Assembly (NCBI GenBank): GCA_030065935.1
Contig: JASJCP010000089.1
Span: 1 to 34,702 of the forward strand
DNA: 34,702 nucleotides
From: Xenococcaceae cyanobacterium MO_167.B27
GTDB lineage: Bacteria; Cyanobacteriota; Cyanobacteriia; Cyanobacteriales; Xenococcaceae
Reading direction: 5' to 3'
Position 1 is the stretch's first letter. Each line of letters starts with the position of its first letter. Of this stretch, positions 7,324-15,995 are shown one piece after another. Both the position numbers and the translations under genes were made by a program. A model generated the notes under the pieces. It ran no database searches, had not been told where the DNA came from, and saw only the letters and a program-made list of their open reading frames with translations.

Positions 7324-9294
7324 TCACTTTAAAGGCTTGGAAACTGAAGGTAACTTTAAGGTGAAAGTAGTTTTAAACACCTCAGAACCCATTTCTACTG
7401 GTTCGCTGGTGGCGACAATCTCCCCATTAATATGCTCTACTAAATGTTTAACTAAAGTTAAGCCTAATCCTGTACCAGGAACAGCACGGTTGGTTACACC
7501 TTGACCACGACGAAACTTATCGAAAATATAAGGTAACTCTTCTGGGGTGATTCCAGCACCATAGTTAGTAATGCTGATTTCCAATTCTTTTCCTTTGAAA
7601 GTAATATTATCTTGTGCGGTTATCTCAACGGTAGTATCAGGATCGGAATATTTACCAGCATTTAGTATAAGTTCATTGAGAACGTGCTTGAAACTATCCC
7701 CATCTGAATATAGGGTTAAATTAGAATCTGATAATTGGATATTGAGATTTAATCCTTTACTAGAGTGCCATTTTTCGATAAAAGTCGTCTCTAGTTCTTG
7801 GATAATCTGGCTTAAGTTTAATTGTTGAGGAGTGAAACTAAGTTCTCCTGATTCTAGCTGTTGTAAAGTTAATAAGTCTTTGATGAGATTGTATTCTCGA
7901 TTCCATTCTTGTTCTAAGATATCGAGATATTTTTCTCGCATCGAATCTGGTATTTGTTTGCGCAACATCTCAATTGCCATTTTCATGCTAGTCAAAGGAG
8001 TTTTAAGCTCATGACTCATACTACTGAGAAAATCATCCTTTAATTCATTAAGTTGGCGTAATTGTTCAATTTGTCGGCGCATAGTTTCAGAAAGTTTGGC
8101 TTGAACTTCCAAGCTCCATTTTAGTTGAGCGGTTCTTTCTTCTACTAGAGATTGCACCTGATTTAACGTTTGATGATGAATTAAAGCCACACTTAATTGC
8201 ACCCCAATCCAGCTTACCAAGTCTATTTCATCTTCTGTCCAATCCCGAGGGCGATCGCTTTCTATTACTAAAAAACCCAAAACTAGAGCAGATTGGGATT
8301 CTCTCATCGCTGTTCCCATCAAAGGAACCATTAGTAAAGCACAATTAGATAAGGATCGATTATTTTCAGGGAAAAAGTCAGGAAAAGATGCTCCTTCATT
8401 GACAATTAGAGGATTTGGAGCTTTTTCTAAAGCTTTCTGACACCAGGGTGAGTCTGTCAGTTGAAAAGTAACTGTTTCGACTTCGTCAGCTTCAGAAGCG
8501 GAATTCGACCATCTATCCGCAATCTTTACTGTTGCTTTAATAGAATTTTGTGAATTTTGTTGAGCAAATAAGGGGTTTTGATACTTGAGAGTTAAAATTT
8601 TGCTCCGATTTATCTGAAGCACCTGACCGATTTCGGATAGAGCTAGCTGGAAAAGGACTTCAATTTCCGAGCTTTGACCAATTGCTTGAGTAATACGACT
8701 CAAAAGGTTATGGTATTGAGTTTTAGTCCTAGCTGTTTGCTGTAATTGAACTTGAGAAATTGCGATCGCCATTAAATCTGAAATTTTTGCCAGTAATTGG
8801 ATTTCGGAGTTAGTCCACTTATAAGATTGGCTTTTGAGAAGCACTACAGCACCGTTAGTTTTTCCTTGAAAGCTAGTTATGATGTGCAATGACGATATCT
8901 GAGAGAAGAAATGTCCTGGAGTTTCTAGGCTGATGTTGTTGTTCAACCTAGGCTCAATAGTGGCAGAATTATCTTGTAGTAGCTGTTGGACTAATACATC
9001 TAGTTCCACAGGGGAAAAATGTCCATTTTGCCACCAATTGATGTCTAAATTATTGACTTGCTCAATATTTCCCGAGATAATGCCACAACCATCAGCGTTA
9101 AATAGCTCTGATAGAACCCTAGCAAGTTGTTTCATTAGTGTTAAAGAATGGGAGCTAGATATTAGTCTCAGGATTTTTTGTTCGATTTCGATTGATTCTG
9201 CTAAGTGTTGCATCTTATCCGCCAAATACTTTTGCTCTATAGAGGAGCTAAGATTATTCAAGGCAGCGAAATTACAATAATTTCCCATTACCAC
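7324..9294 (-). CDS. Soluble GAF-GAF sensor histidine kinase
   Basis: 656 residues without membrane helices. There are two GAF-type domains (about 45-185 and 205-380), a helical linker (QSLVEERTAQLKWSLEVQ), the HisKA box SMSHELKTPLTSMKM (H428), and HATPase_c with ELILNAGKY (N box), ITNYGAGI (G1, divergent: N replaces the usual D at its start) and GTGLGLTLVKHL (G2). GAF cysteines exist, but no clear phytochrome-type chromophore motif was seen, so the signal is open. No response regulator is adjacent, making it an orphan kinase. The frame opens at GTG (9294), with an ATG two codons in (9288) equally possible. A small stem (AAGGGT...ACCCTT) lies just after its stop. Confidence 0.85.
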   Translation of the reverse strand: MVMGNYCNFAALNNLSSSIEQKYLADKMQHLAESIEIEQKILRLISSSHSLTLMKQLARVLSELFNADGCGIISGNIEQVNNLDINWWQNGHFSPVELDVLVQQLLQDNSATIEPRLNNNISLETPGHFFSQISSLHIITSFQGKTNGAVVLLKSQSYKWTNSEIQLLAKISDLMAIAISQVQLQQTARTKTQYHNLLSRITQAIGQSSEIEVLFQLALSEIGQVLQINRSKILTLKYQNPLFAQQNSQNSIKATVKIADRWSNSASEADEVETVTFQLTDSPWCQKALEKAPNPLIVNEGASFPDFFPENNRSLSNCALLMVPLMGTAMRESQSALVLGFLVIESDRPRDWTEDEIDLVSWIGVQLSVALIHHQTLNQVQSLVEERTAQLKWSLEVQAKLSETMRRQIEQLRQLNELKDDFLSSMSHELKTPLTSMKMAIEMLRKQIPDSMREKYLDILEQEWNREYNLIKDLLTLQQLESGELSFTPQQLNLSQIIQELETTFIEKWHSSKGLNLNIQLSDSNLTLYSDGDSFKHVLNELILNAGKYSDPDTTVEITAQDNITFKGKELEISITNYGAGITPEELPYIFDKFRRGQGVTNRAVPGTGLGLTLVKHLVEHINGEIVATSEPVEMGSEVFKTTFTLKLPSVSKPLK

Positions 9295-9520
9295 AGACTG
9301 AATATTTAAGTTTCTGTCTTCAGTGCTGTCTTGAAAGATTTTTTACCGTAAATAATCCCCATATTATGCTTTTCTGCTATAGAACAGATTGACAAAATGT
9401 TGGAACTACTCCTTATAAAATAGAATGCCCATTTTTGTCAAATTTATACCAACACCATCATAGACTTCATCAGTCAAAGGAGCGATCCAGAAAAATCAGG
9501 TATAAATAAGCAAAATTACC

Positions 9521-10516
9521 TCAGAAGTGTTGAAAATTTGCATTATTCATCGATAAATTTCTATAATTATCTGGTTTTTTATTTTTATATTTTATAATAG
9601 CTTTTGCTTCTGATATTGTTTTACCAATAATCTTGGCACTTGTTCCTAGGCTATTCACTACGGTAGCAGCCAGAGGAAAAGGCATACATAAAACTAGTTC
9701 AAAATCTTCTCCTCCCCACAAAGTCCATTTTGTTGCTTGGTCATAAGAGCCTAATTTAAGCAAAATCGGATGTATTGGTAGATTATCACCATCAATAATC
9801 GCTCCTACTCCACTAAAGCGACAAATTTGGCTAATAGCATCAGCTAAACCATCGCTACTGTCCATTCCTGCTATAGCTATGTCAGAATTTGCTGCTTCTA
9901 GTGTCGGAAGTAAATCTAGTCTAGGATTAGGTTGTTGATGGGCTTTAATAATGAACTCTTTTTCCTCAGAAGCTAGATTTTTACCCAGTTGAGGATTTAG
10001 TAACAATTCTAATCCTGCTTTTGATAGTCCATGATAACCAGTAATAATAATCGCGTCTCCCACTCTGGCATTACTACGGCGAATTATACTATCTGCTGCA
10101 ACTTGACCGAAAGCTGTGATAGCAACAGTAATTATTTTGGAGCGAGTGATATCCCCTCCCACAATAGGAGTTTGATATTGACTTAAACAACTATTTAATC
10201 CTTGATATAGCTCTTCTACCCAAGAGACAGGGACATCTCCTGGTAAAGATAATCCGACAGTAATACCTACAGGAGTCGCCCCCATAGCTGCTAAATCTGA
10301 TAAATTAGCTGTTGCACCACGCCAACCCACATCAAAAGCCCTAGTAGTGCGATCGCTGAAATGAACTCCATCTACTAAAACATCTGTAGTTACAACTAAT
10401 TTCTGATTCGGGTCTATATCTAATATTGCTGCATCATCCCCTACTACTCCATCAGGACAAAAAGGCTGTAGTTTTTGTAATAGACCCTGTTCCCCAATAT
10501 CTTTTACTAGTTTCAT
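9521..10516 (-). CDS. thiL: Thiamine-monophosphate kinase
   Basis: Phosphorylates thiamine monophosphate to thiamine diphosphate with ATP, the last step of cofactor synthesis in the cytosol. The 331 residues fit the family. Seen motifs are GDDAA (26-30), TTDVLVDGVHF (43-53), the long ANLSDLAAMGA helix (70-80), GGDITRS for Mg-ATP, and GMDSSDGLADA. The ATG start is clear. It is preceded by a 150-bp gap with a hairpin repeat and followed by 226 bp with nothing recognisable. No other thiamine gene or TPP riboswitch was seen nearby. Confidence 0.93.
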   Translation of the reverse strand: MKLVKDIGEQGLLQKLQPFCPDGVVGDDAAILDIDPNQKLVVTTDVLVDGVHFSDRTTRAFDVGWRGATANLSDLAAMGATPVGITVGLSLPGDVPVSWVEELYQGLNSCLSQYQTPIVGGDITRSKIITVAITAFGQVAADSIIRRSNARVGDAIIITGYHGLSKAGLELLLNPQLGKNLASEEKEFIIKAHQQPNPRLDLLPTLEAANSDIAIAGMDSSDGLADAISQICRFSGVGAIIDGDNLPIHPILLKLGSYDQATKWTLWGGEDFELVLCMPFPLAATVVNSLGTSAKIIGKTISEAKAIIKYKNKKPDNYRNLSMNNANFQHF

Positions 10517-10556
10517 AGGAATTGTGCTTGAGGAAGGAAGAATAAGTTAATAGCAA

Positions 10557-10584
10557 GTAGAGACGCGATGAGAAGCGTCTCTAC
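10557..10584. repeat. GTAGAGACGC hairpin repeat
   Basis: GTAGAGACGC (10557-10566) and GCGTCTCTAC (10575-10584) form a 10-bp perfect stem with an 8-nt loop. It lies between the cyclophilin gene and thiL, both on the minus strand. This motif is a familiar dispersed cyanobacterial repeat. There is no T-run after it on either strand, so it is not a standard terminator. Confidence 0.75.
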
Positions 10585-10674
10585 TATAGTGCGCGGATAT
10601 CATAATCTTGGTAAATAGGGAATGGGGATTGATTGTTATTACTTATTACTTCTGAATCCCTCATCCCTTACTTA

Positions 10675-11796
10675 TCAAACTGGTTGAACCAAATTTTCCA
10701 GACCTTTGACCACTTTAGCGGAAATGATTTTATCTTGTGCAGTTAATTCTTCCAGAACTTCTTTACCTTCTACCACATAACCAAATACGGAATAACGCCC
10801 ATCCATCAGGTTGTAACCAGGGGGAGTTAATTCTGTGTCGAATTTGAAGAAGAAGAATTGAGATGAACCACCGTTGGGGTCATCTTCTGGACGAGCTAGT
10901 GCGATCGCGCCATAAGCGTTAAAAGGTAGTACAGGAGTATCTAAATACCGCCCCAACTCTTCTAGGGTAACTCCATAAACAGGCTCAGAATCCCCTGGAA
11001 CTAATACTTCTAAAGGTATAGCGCGATATTGTTCGGTTTCAGGATCGATAAAACCAACTTCCGGACCTGGAGGATCGCCCCCTTGCAGAATATAGAACTC
11101 TTCTGCACGATTAAAATCTAAGTTATCGTAAAAACCTCTATTGACCAAATCAACAAAGTTACCACCATTGATAGGCGCGCTGTAACCGTCAATAACTATG
11201 GTCAAGTCCCCTTTATTAGTGGTCATTTCTACAGTAGCTCTTCCCAAAAGTTGGGGTAAGTTGGCATACTCTTCGGGAATTTCAAAGGGATATCCCACCA
11301 CCATAGATTCTTCTAACTCGGTGATAATGTCCAGTAGTTTTCTTCTGTTGATGTAAAGACTTTCTCGATCTCTATCTTTTGCTAGCTCTTTGAGTTCTTC
11401 AACCCCTGTAGTAAGTTCGTCTAGCAAGATTTCCGCCCTAGGCTGTGCTGCTTCGGGAACTCCAGCCATAATTTTATCTCGACGCACTCTAAGTACAAAA
11501 GCAGCATCTTTAATATCTCTATTAATTCTGCCCCACATTTTGACCCGTAGCTGTCGCGACAAATCTTCGATATCTCCCTGTAGTCTTCTAACCATATCGT
11601 TATCAATGGGGAGTGCATATCTAAGTATGGTTTTCGGATCGGTAATAGCATCTCCCTGAGCTAGTCCAGCGATCGCTTGATGTTGCCACCCGCAAGTTAA
11701 ACAACTAATCACAATTACAATTAACAAAATTGTCTTAGTTAAACTACGAAGCAACTTTTTGCCTGTCATAATCAGCATTTTTCCTCTTGTTTTCAT
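10675..11796 (-). CDS. TLP40-like cyclophilin-type peptidyl-prolyl isomerase
   Basis: Exported prolyl isomerase, probably thylakoid-lumen or periplasmic. After a basic start, a hydrophobic signal segment (LTKTILLIVIVISCLTCGW) precedes an AIA cleavage-like site. A helical region of about 130 residues follows (ALPIDNDMVRRLQGDIEDLSRQLR...), typical of the TLP40 N-terminal domain. The cyclophilin domain occupies the last 190 residues: DFNRAEEFYILQGGDPPG, NGGSSQFFFF and GRYSVFGYVVEG. The classical FHR catalytic triplet is FNR here, keeping the arginine, so activity is plausible but may be low. The frame can start at TTG (11805). I take the ATG at 11796, which puts the charged residues right before the signal core. 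Confidence 0.87.
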   Translation of the reverse strand: MKTRGKMLIMTGKKLLRSLTKTILLIVIVISCLTCGWQHQAIAGLAQGDAITDPKTILRYALPIDNDMVRRLQGDIEDLSRQLRVKMWGRINRDIKDAAFVLRVRRDKIMAGVPEAAQPRAEILLDELTTGVEELKELAKDRDRESLYINRRKLLDIITELEESMVVGYPFEIPEEYANLPQLLGRATVEMTTNKGDLTIVIDGYSAPINGGNFVDLVNRGFYDNLDFNRAEEFYILQGGDPPGPEVGFIDPETEQYRAIPLEVLVPGDSEPVYGVTLEELGRYLDTPVLPFNAYGAIALARPEDDPNGGSSQFFFFKFDTELTPPGYNLMDGRYSVFGYVVEGKEVLEELTAQDKIISAKVVKGLENLVQPV

Positions 11797-11999
11797 AAAT
11801 TCCAAGCATGATCTTGCTTCGCCAACGCCAAAGCATCCAAGATGTAAAAAAAATCTGGTTTCTTAAAGTATGTTCTTAGTTTGAGATCAACCTTGTCAAC
11901 AGTTATGGGACTTTATTATTAATGTTCCCACCAATAGCGATCGCCTATTGTATGGATGAACTACCTGCGTTTTTATCGGGAGTTTTCGCCTTCACGGTA

Positions 12000-12386
12000 T
12001 TACTTACTAGGACTTATTTTCCATTCATCATTTTCTTTAACTAGTTCAACCTCGTTATATTCTTGGCTACCATCTTCATATTCAACGGTATATTTGACCG
12101 TAGCTAAATCACCTGTAATTGTTTCACTATTAACTGTAAAAGATTTAATGCCACCTTTTCGCTGAATTTCTTTAACTCCTTCAGACAAAGCTAAACGAGT
12201 TTTATCCTCACCTAAAATTTTGGTAAAGTTGACCGAAAAAAAGGTCATAGCTTCATTGACATTTCCTTTTTCCATTAAGCGTGTAAATTTCTCAACTCTT
12301 TTAGCTGGGCTTGATTTAAAGCAGCTAGACACCAAAGTAGAAGAACCAGTTAAAATAGCGATTAAGATGAATTTTCTTCTTTTCAT
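12000..12386 (-). CDS. Small lipoprotein, DUF4878/NTF2-like
   Basis: 128 residues. It opens with MKRRKF, a short hydrophobic stretch and lipobox LVSSC (C22), so it is an exported lipoprotein. The mature part reads VEKFTRLMEKGNVNEAMTFFSVNF..., then beta strands TVNSETITGDLATVKYTVEYEDGSQEYNEVELVKENDEWKI. This is the pattern of DUF4878/lumazine-binding-like NTF2-fold proteins of unknown function. It starts 10 bp after the stop of the YiiX-like gene on the same strand, so the two are probably co-transcribed. Confidence 0.8.
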   Translation of the reverse strand: MKRRKFILIAILTGSSTLVSSCFKSSPAKRVEKFTRLMEKGNVNEAMTFFSVNFTKILGEDKTRLALSEGVKEIQRKGGIKSFTVNSETITGDLATVKYTVEYEDGSQEYNEVELVKENDEWKISPSK

Positions 12387-12396
12387 AAGTTGTTAC

Positions 12397-13080
12397 CTAA
12401 TTGTATGATTTCAATTGATAAATTTGTTCTAGATGCCTAGAAGATAATAGTCCACTAGGTAATAAATAGAATTCCTGACCAAAAGGAATAGATAGTTGAG
12501 AAAACCTGCTGTCTGCTAAGTCAATTCCCACCTCTAAATAAACTCTCCAGACTAACTCAGTACAATAGAATTTATCGTCACTTTTTAAGCTAAATTCCGG
12601 ATCAAAGGGAATTTGTTTAAGACTATATTGATAAGCAAGATTAGCTGCATTTTCTGCCAAGAGGGTATTTTCTTGATGCAGACGATATACTGCTACTGCT
12701 GAAGCCAAATCTTTTTGCAAAAAATCCTCTAAAGAGTCCATTTTAACCACTGCATCAATTCCCCAAGGCTGTCCTGTAGAAGCATGAATGACAAAAGGAC
12801 GATTGCGGACAATTTTGACGATGCCAACATGAGAAAATTGAGAGTTTTGATCCTTTGATGATAATATCTGGCTGAGTAACCCGTTTCCTTGCCGAAAAAT
12901 CAAATCACCAGATTGCAAGAGGGAATAGTCTATAGTTTCAATATACTGAGAAGAGGTTTGAGAATGCCTATCTAGTTTTTCCCCGTAGAAAAATGTTAAA
13001 CCAACGATCAGAAACAACAAAGTAGTAGTTCTAGTAGTTATATTAAAACATTTGCGCGGTCTGACACTCTTTTGTAACAT
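12397..13080 (-). CDS. YiiX/YebB-like NlpC/P60-fold cysteine hydrolase
   Basis: 227 residues with an N-terminal membrane anchor or signal (about 16-33: TTTLLFLIVGLTFFYG). The catalytic motifs of the permuted papain-like YiiX/DUF830 family are present: GDLIFRQGNG, QFSHVGIV (His), HASTG, and KFYCTELVWRVYLE (Cys). These enzymes are thought to hydrolyse amide or ester bonds in the envelope. The natural substrate is unknown. The gene leads a two-gene unit with the NTF2-like lipoprotein. The ATG at 13080 follows a short gap rich in hydrophobic coding remnants. Confidence 0.85.
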   Translation of the reverse strand: MLQKSVRPRKCFNITTRTTTLLFLIVGLTFFYGEKLDRHSQTSSQYIETIDYSLLQSGDLIFRQGNGLLSQILSSKDQNSQFSHVGIVKIVRNRPFVIHASTGQPWGIDAVVKMDSLEDFLQKDLASAVAVYRLHQENTLLAENAANLAYQYSLKQIPFDPEFSLKSDDKFYCTELVWRVYLEVGIDLADSRFSQLSIPFGQEFYLLPSGLLSSRHLEQIYQLKSYN

Positions 13081-13154
13081 ATTATGTCTATTAAATCCCC
13101 TTGAATAATATCACCGCTATACCCACCAAAAGCATCCACCAGACTAGAACCTAG

Positions 13155-13178
13155 CCTAAAGAGCGATCGCTCTTTAGG
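13155..13178. repeat. Perfect 24-bp palindrome centred on a HIP1 octamer
   Basis: CCTAAAGA-GCGATCGC-TCTTTAGG is fully self-complementary. It is the last HIP1 octamer before an 11-kb stretch with none. It could form a cruciform or hairpin, but no T-run follows on either strand, so it is not a standard terminator. Confidence 0.85.
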
Positions 13179-13266
13179 TTTGAGCTTTAGGAGTTAAAGA
13201 TTGTGGTTGAGCAATAATAGGAAATATTGTCCCCAGAATCACTATAGAACCAATTAACTTATTCAA
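13174..13266 (-). CDS. Possible 30-residue exported peptide or gene remnant
   Basis: A TTG-initiated frame reads like a complete signal peptide: a lysine near the start, hydrophobic core LIGSIVILGTIFPIIA, then AQPQSLTPKAQT and a stop. The stop lies within the palindrome at 13155-13178. No Shine-Dalgarno is obvious, and it lies upstream of the YiiX-like gene on the same strand. It is more likely the 5' remnant of a secreted-protein gene than a functional peptide. Confidence 0.25.
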   Translation of the reverse strand: MNKLIGSIVILGTIFPIIAQPQSLTPKAQT

Positions 13267-13613
13267 CGTGGAGCAATTGCTGTTTCTAGAATAAAAAGTT
13301 TTCTTACCTTACAATCTGTTGCACTTTTGTCTCGTTTTGCAGTTGTCAAAAAAAAGAGGCGAAAATCAGAGCTCTACTCCCTATTTATTGATTTCAAGAT
13401 AAGTCCAGAGAATTTTCTAGGGTCAATTCATAAATTGACTTTGAGAAGGGTAAATTATACCGTTTCTCACCCATTAACAGTCGAGTTCAAAAAAGCTAAT
13501 AACAATCGCAACTTCTTACCCTTATTTCCCCTAATCACCCCCACCCCCTGACACAATCCAAGTAGGAGTTTGGCATCTCTTTCCCCCTACTCGCAAATGC
13601 AGGAGAAGTGGAA

Positions 13614-14069
13614 TTACCAGCCACTAAGATTGGTATTACTGGCAGTTATTGTACTAGATGTTGATAAATTAGAAGGCATACATTGAGTTGTATTATCATA
13701 GATCACGCCTTGCCAATTAATTCCTCTTAAATCAGCACCACAAAAGTTCGCACTTGTAACATCAGCATTACTAAAATTGACTCCCCTTAAATCAGTATTA
13801 TTAAATCTAGTTCTACGTGCGTTACTATTGCTTAAATCGGCATTTCTTAAATCACTCTGATGTAGCCAGCTATCTGATAAATTTGCTCCTATTAGATTAG
13901 CATTTCTTAAGTCTTTTCTAGTTAAATTTATCAAATTACTTAAGTTACAATCTGGACAATGCTTAGTTTCTAATACTTGCTTGAATTCTTGTTTATCTAC
14001 ACTAGTAGCAGACAAAGATATACCAAAAGACAATAATAGACTAGTAATAATCCGAGTAAATTTTTTCAT
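13614..14069 (-). CDS. Secreted pentapeptide-repeat protein
   Basis: About 151 residues. The N-terminal signal peptide (KKFTRIITSLLLSFGISLSA) is followed by the cyanobacterial CPDCNLSNLINL motif. Then come some 12-15 A(D/N)LXX repeats (DLRNANLIGANLSDSWLHQSDLRNADLSNSN...), predicted to form a right-handed quadrilateral beta-helix in the periplasm or lumen. The Ser/Thr-rich tail is non-repetitive. Molecular role is unknown for this class. The frame could open at TTG (14075), but the ATG at 14069, directly before KKF, is preferred. Confidence 0.85.
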   Translation of the reverse strand: MKKFTRIITSLLLSFGISLSATSVDKQEFKQVLETKHCPDCNLSNLINLTRKDLRNANLIGANLSDSWLHQSDLRNADLSNSNARRTRFNNTDLRGVNFSNADVTSANFCGADLRGINWQGVIYDNTTQCMPSNLSTSSTITASNTNLSGW

Positions 14070-14197
14070 AGCCAATCTTGCTAATAAGTTCAGTTTAGTT
14101 TAGTTATAAATATCGTTATTATGATTATGAGTAAACTTAAATATTTACAACTGGTATTTAATATTCTTTTAAATTAGATGTCAATAATGTAAACAAA

Positions 14198-14593
14198 TTA
14201 AACTGATTGATAATTAATGAGACAATTTCTAGCTATAGTATCTGCAATCACATTTTTATCTCTTGCAATCCAGTTAATATGTAGTTTTTTAAACTTATAT
14301 TGAGAAATAAATTGCCTAATTTTTTAAGCTTGTTGCTTATATTTACCATTCTTTAATTGCCTAATTCTACTAACTAATTTTGAATCGGTATAAAAAATGA
14401 GATTTTTCAGTTTTTGGCGGTGACAATGGTTTAAGCCAACAAGTAAAGCTTTAATTTCTGCTATGTTATTATCTTGAGATTTCACAACTCCTCGAATAAT
14501 TTTAGTATGCCCTTGAGGAGATATGATTATAATCGCTATTCCTGCGCGTTGAATTTTTTGTTGATAACTAGCATCCAAATATATTCTATACAT
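14198..14593 (-). pseudogene. RNase H-like gene broken by a single in-frame stop
   Basis: The open part (14324-14593, 89 codons) has RNase H features: LDASYQQ with D7, AGIAIIIISPQG, NNIAEIKALLVGL (acidic E), and FYTDSKL (D). A TAA at 14324-14326 ends it. In the same frame the sequence continues for 41 codons as KIRQFISQYKFKKLHINWIA... and NVIADTIAR, which is the C-terminal helix and final catalytic Asp of RNase HI-type proteins (compare WV.R..N..AD.LA). With the stop read through, the protein would be 131 residues, the normal length. The most economical reading is one nonsense mutation in an otherwise intact gene. Suppression or a sequencing error cannot be excluded. Confidence 0.8.
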
Positions 14594-14719
14594 AACTGCA
14601 TATTAGACTTTGTTTTCTGCGTTTCCACTTATAAAGTCCGTTGCAATTTTGGAATTTATGCAGTTTTTCCCTCATAATTAATTACAAAAACCGAATCAGT
14701 AAAATTATCAAAATCCACT

Positions 14720-15940
14720 ATGAAGCCTCGTAATGATGTAGTAGAAATGTTTGCTAGTTTCCTGCAATTTCAGGAATCTACTGCTGTGTGGGTTTCTCAA
14801 TTAAGATTGCGTCGCAGCATGGAAAAAAGCTTACAAAACCATTCCTCTCCTCCCACAGAAGGTAATTTTTGGGCTTTATACTGGCATCAAATATGGTTTA
14901 AACAGCCTCAAACCTTAGCTAAAGAACATCTTTACGCCTATTTACAGGAAACCGCTTATAAAGCTGCCTACGATCAATCTAAAAAAGTAGATTCTGCTCA
15001 AAGATGGGATAAGCTACAAGAGTATTTCCAGATTGGATTTAAAAATCAAGTTTATGACCATGTATTAAAGCGGTTTAATTCTCAATATGGCTCTGGGTTA
15101 GCAGCTTTTGCTCTACCTATCTTTAAAAATAGTATTAAGGAAGAATTACGTAAGGCTAATAAAGCAGCCTGTCACAGTAATTGGAGTTTATTAAGGCGTA
15201 GTAGTATCAAATTATGGAGCAAAGCTTTAGAAATTCGTGGTTTATCCTCTCAAGATATTGAATCTTATTTATTATTAAGAGATTGTTTTAAGGCTTTATA
15301 TAGTCCTAAAACTGCTAAAATAAATCAGAAATTATCCGCTCCTGATGCTGATACTTGGCAAGCTATTACTCAACTTTACAATCAAGAAAGATTAAGTCAA
15401 TTATCTAATTCAGGACAAGAATTAAGCTTACAAGATATTCAAGAAAGATTAGAAGAAACCGCCCAAGCAATCCGCAATTATCACAATCCTCAGCAAATAT
15501 CTCTTAATGCTCCCATAGTCGAACAAGCAGGGGTAGAGTTACAGGATAATATATCTAATGATGAAGCTGGTTCTTTGTTAGATGATGTAATCGCACAACA
15601 AGAACAAGTAACAATTAGTAATCTGCAACAAGAAATTAAATCTGTCTTAGAAAATGCTTTAGCAGAAAAAGTAAAACCAGAACAAAAACAATATCTCAAA
15701 TTACTTTACAGTCAAGGATTAACTCAAACAGAAATTGCGGAGCAGTTATTAGGAGATAAAAAGAAACAATATAAAATTAGTCGTCAAATAAATAGCGGAT
15801 CTCAAAAATTACTTAAAGCTTTAGTAGCCTGGGCAAAAAATCAAAAAACGCATAATTTTGACCCCGATAACATAGTGGATACTGTAAATATTTTGCTCAA
15901 AGAATGGTTACAAAACTACTACGCAAATCTACGTAATTAA
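14720..15940 (+). CDS. Sigma-factor-like regulator, first gene of DUF1822/caspase unit
   Basis: 406 residues, cytoplasmic, strongly helical. The C-terminal third reads PEQKQYLKLLYSQGLTQTEIAEQLLG... then KISRQINSGSQKLLKALVAWA. This is a sigma-70 region-4-like helix-turn-helix preceded by the usual helix. The N-terminal part (WALYWHQIWFKQP...LYAYLQETAYKAAYD) is not a clear region 2, so this is a diverged sigma-like protein rather than a canonical sigma factor. I have seen such proteins placed before DUF1822 genes in cyanobacteria, and here a DUF1822 gene follows after 55 bp. It probably controls the operon or partner genes; that is inference. Confidence 0.65.
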   Translation: MKPRNDVVEMFASFLQFQESTAVWVSQLRLRRSMEKSLQNHSSPPTEGNFWALYWHQIWFKQPQTLAKEHLYAYLQETAYKAAYDQSKKVDSAQRWDKLQEYFQIGFKNQVYDHVLKRFNSQYGSGLAAFALPIFKNSIKEELRKANKAACHSNWSLLRRSSIKLWSKALEIRGLSSQDIESYLLLRDCFKALYSPKTAKINQKLSAPDADTWQAITQLYNQERLSQLSNSGQELSLQDIQERLEETAQAIRNYHNPQQISLNAPIVEQAGVELQDNISNDEAGSLLDDVIAQQEQVTISNLQQEIKSVLENALAEKVKPEQKQYLKLLYSQGLTQTEIAEQLLGDKKKQYKISRQINSGSQKLLKALVAWAKNQKTHNFDPDNIVDTVNILLKEWLQNYYANLRN

Positions 15941-15995
15941 CCAGATAAAATAAACTAAAATTCAGCATAATCTCGTAATTAATTAAAGAAAAGAT

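Larger units (their letters stand above)
13081..13613. other. 533-bp intergenic region with HIP1 palindrome and a decayed exported ORF
   Basis: No convincing long gene. It contains a perfect 24-bp palindrome (13155-13178) and a 30-codon signal-peptide-like frame (13174-13266, minus). A further short hydrophobic frame near 13085-13125 (minus) reads WWMLLVGIAVILFKGI. Around 13530-13600 there is C-rich sequence. The 74-codon plus-strand frame at 13327-13551 has no start signal or family resemblance. Confidence 0.6.

Noticed and set aside
8933-9280. 115-codon plus-strand frame with many Cys residues
   Set aside because: Antisense to the GAF kinase gene, which has clear domains throughout. No start signal and biased composition typical of a shadow frame.
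10557-10584. Hairpin as a rho-independent terminator of the cyclophilin or thiL transcripts
   Set aside because: No T-run on either strand; better explained as a dispersed repeat.
13327-13551. 74-codon plus-strand frame in the intergenic region
   Set aside because: No ribosome binding site, no family resemblance, and it runs into C-rich low-complexity sequence.
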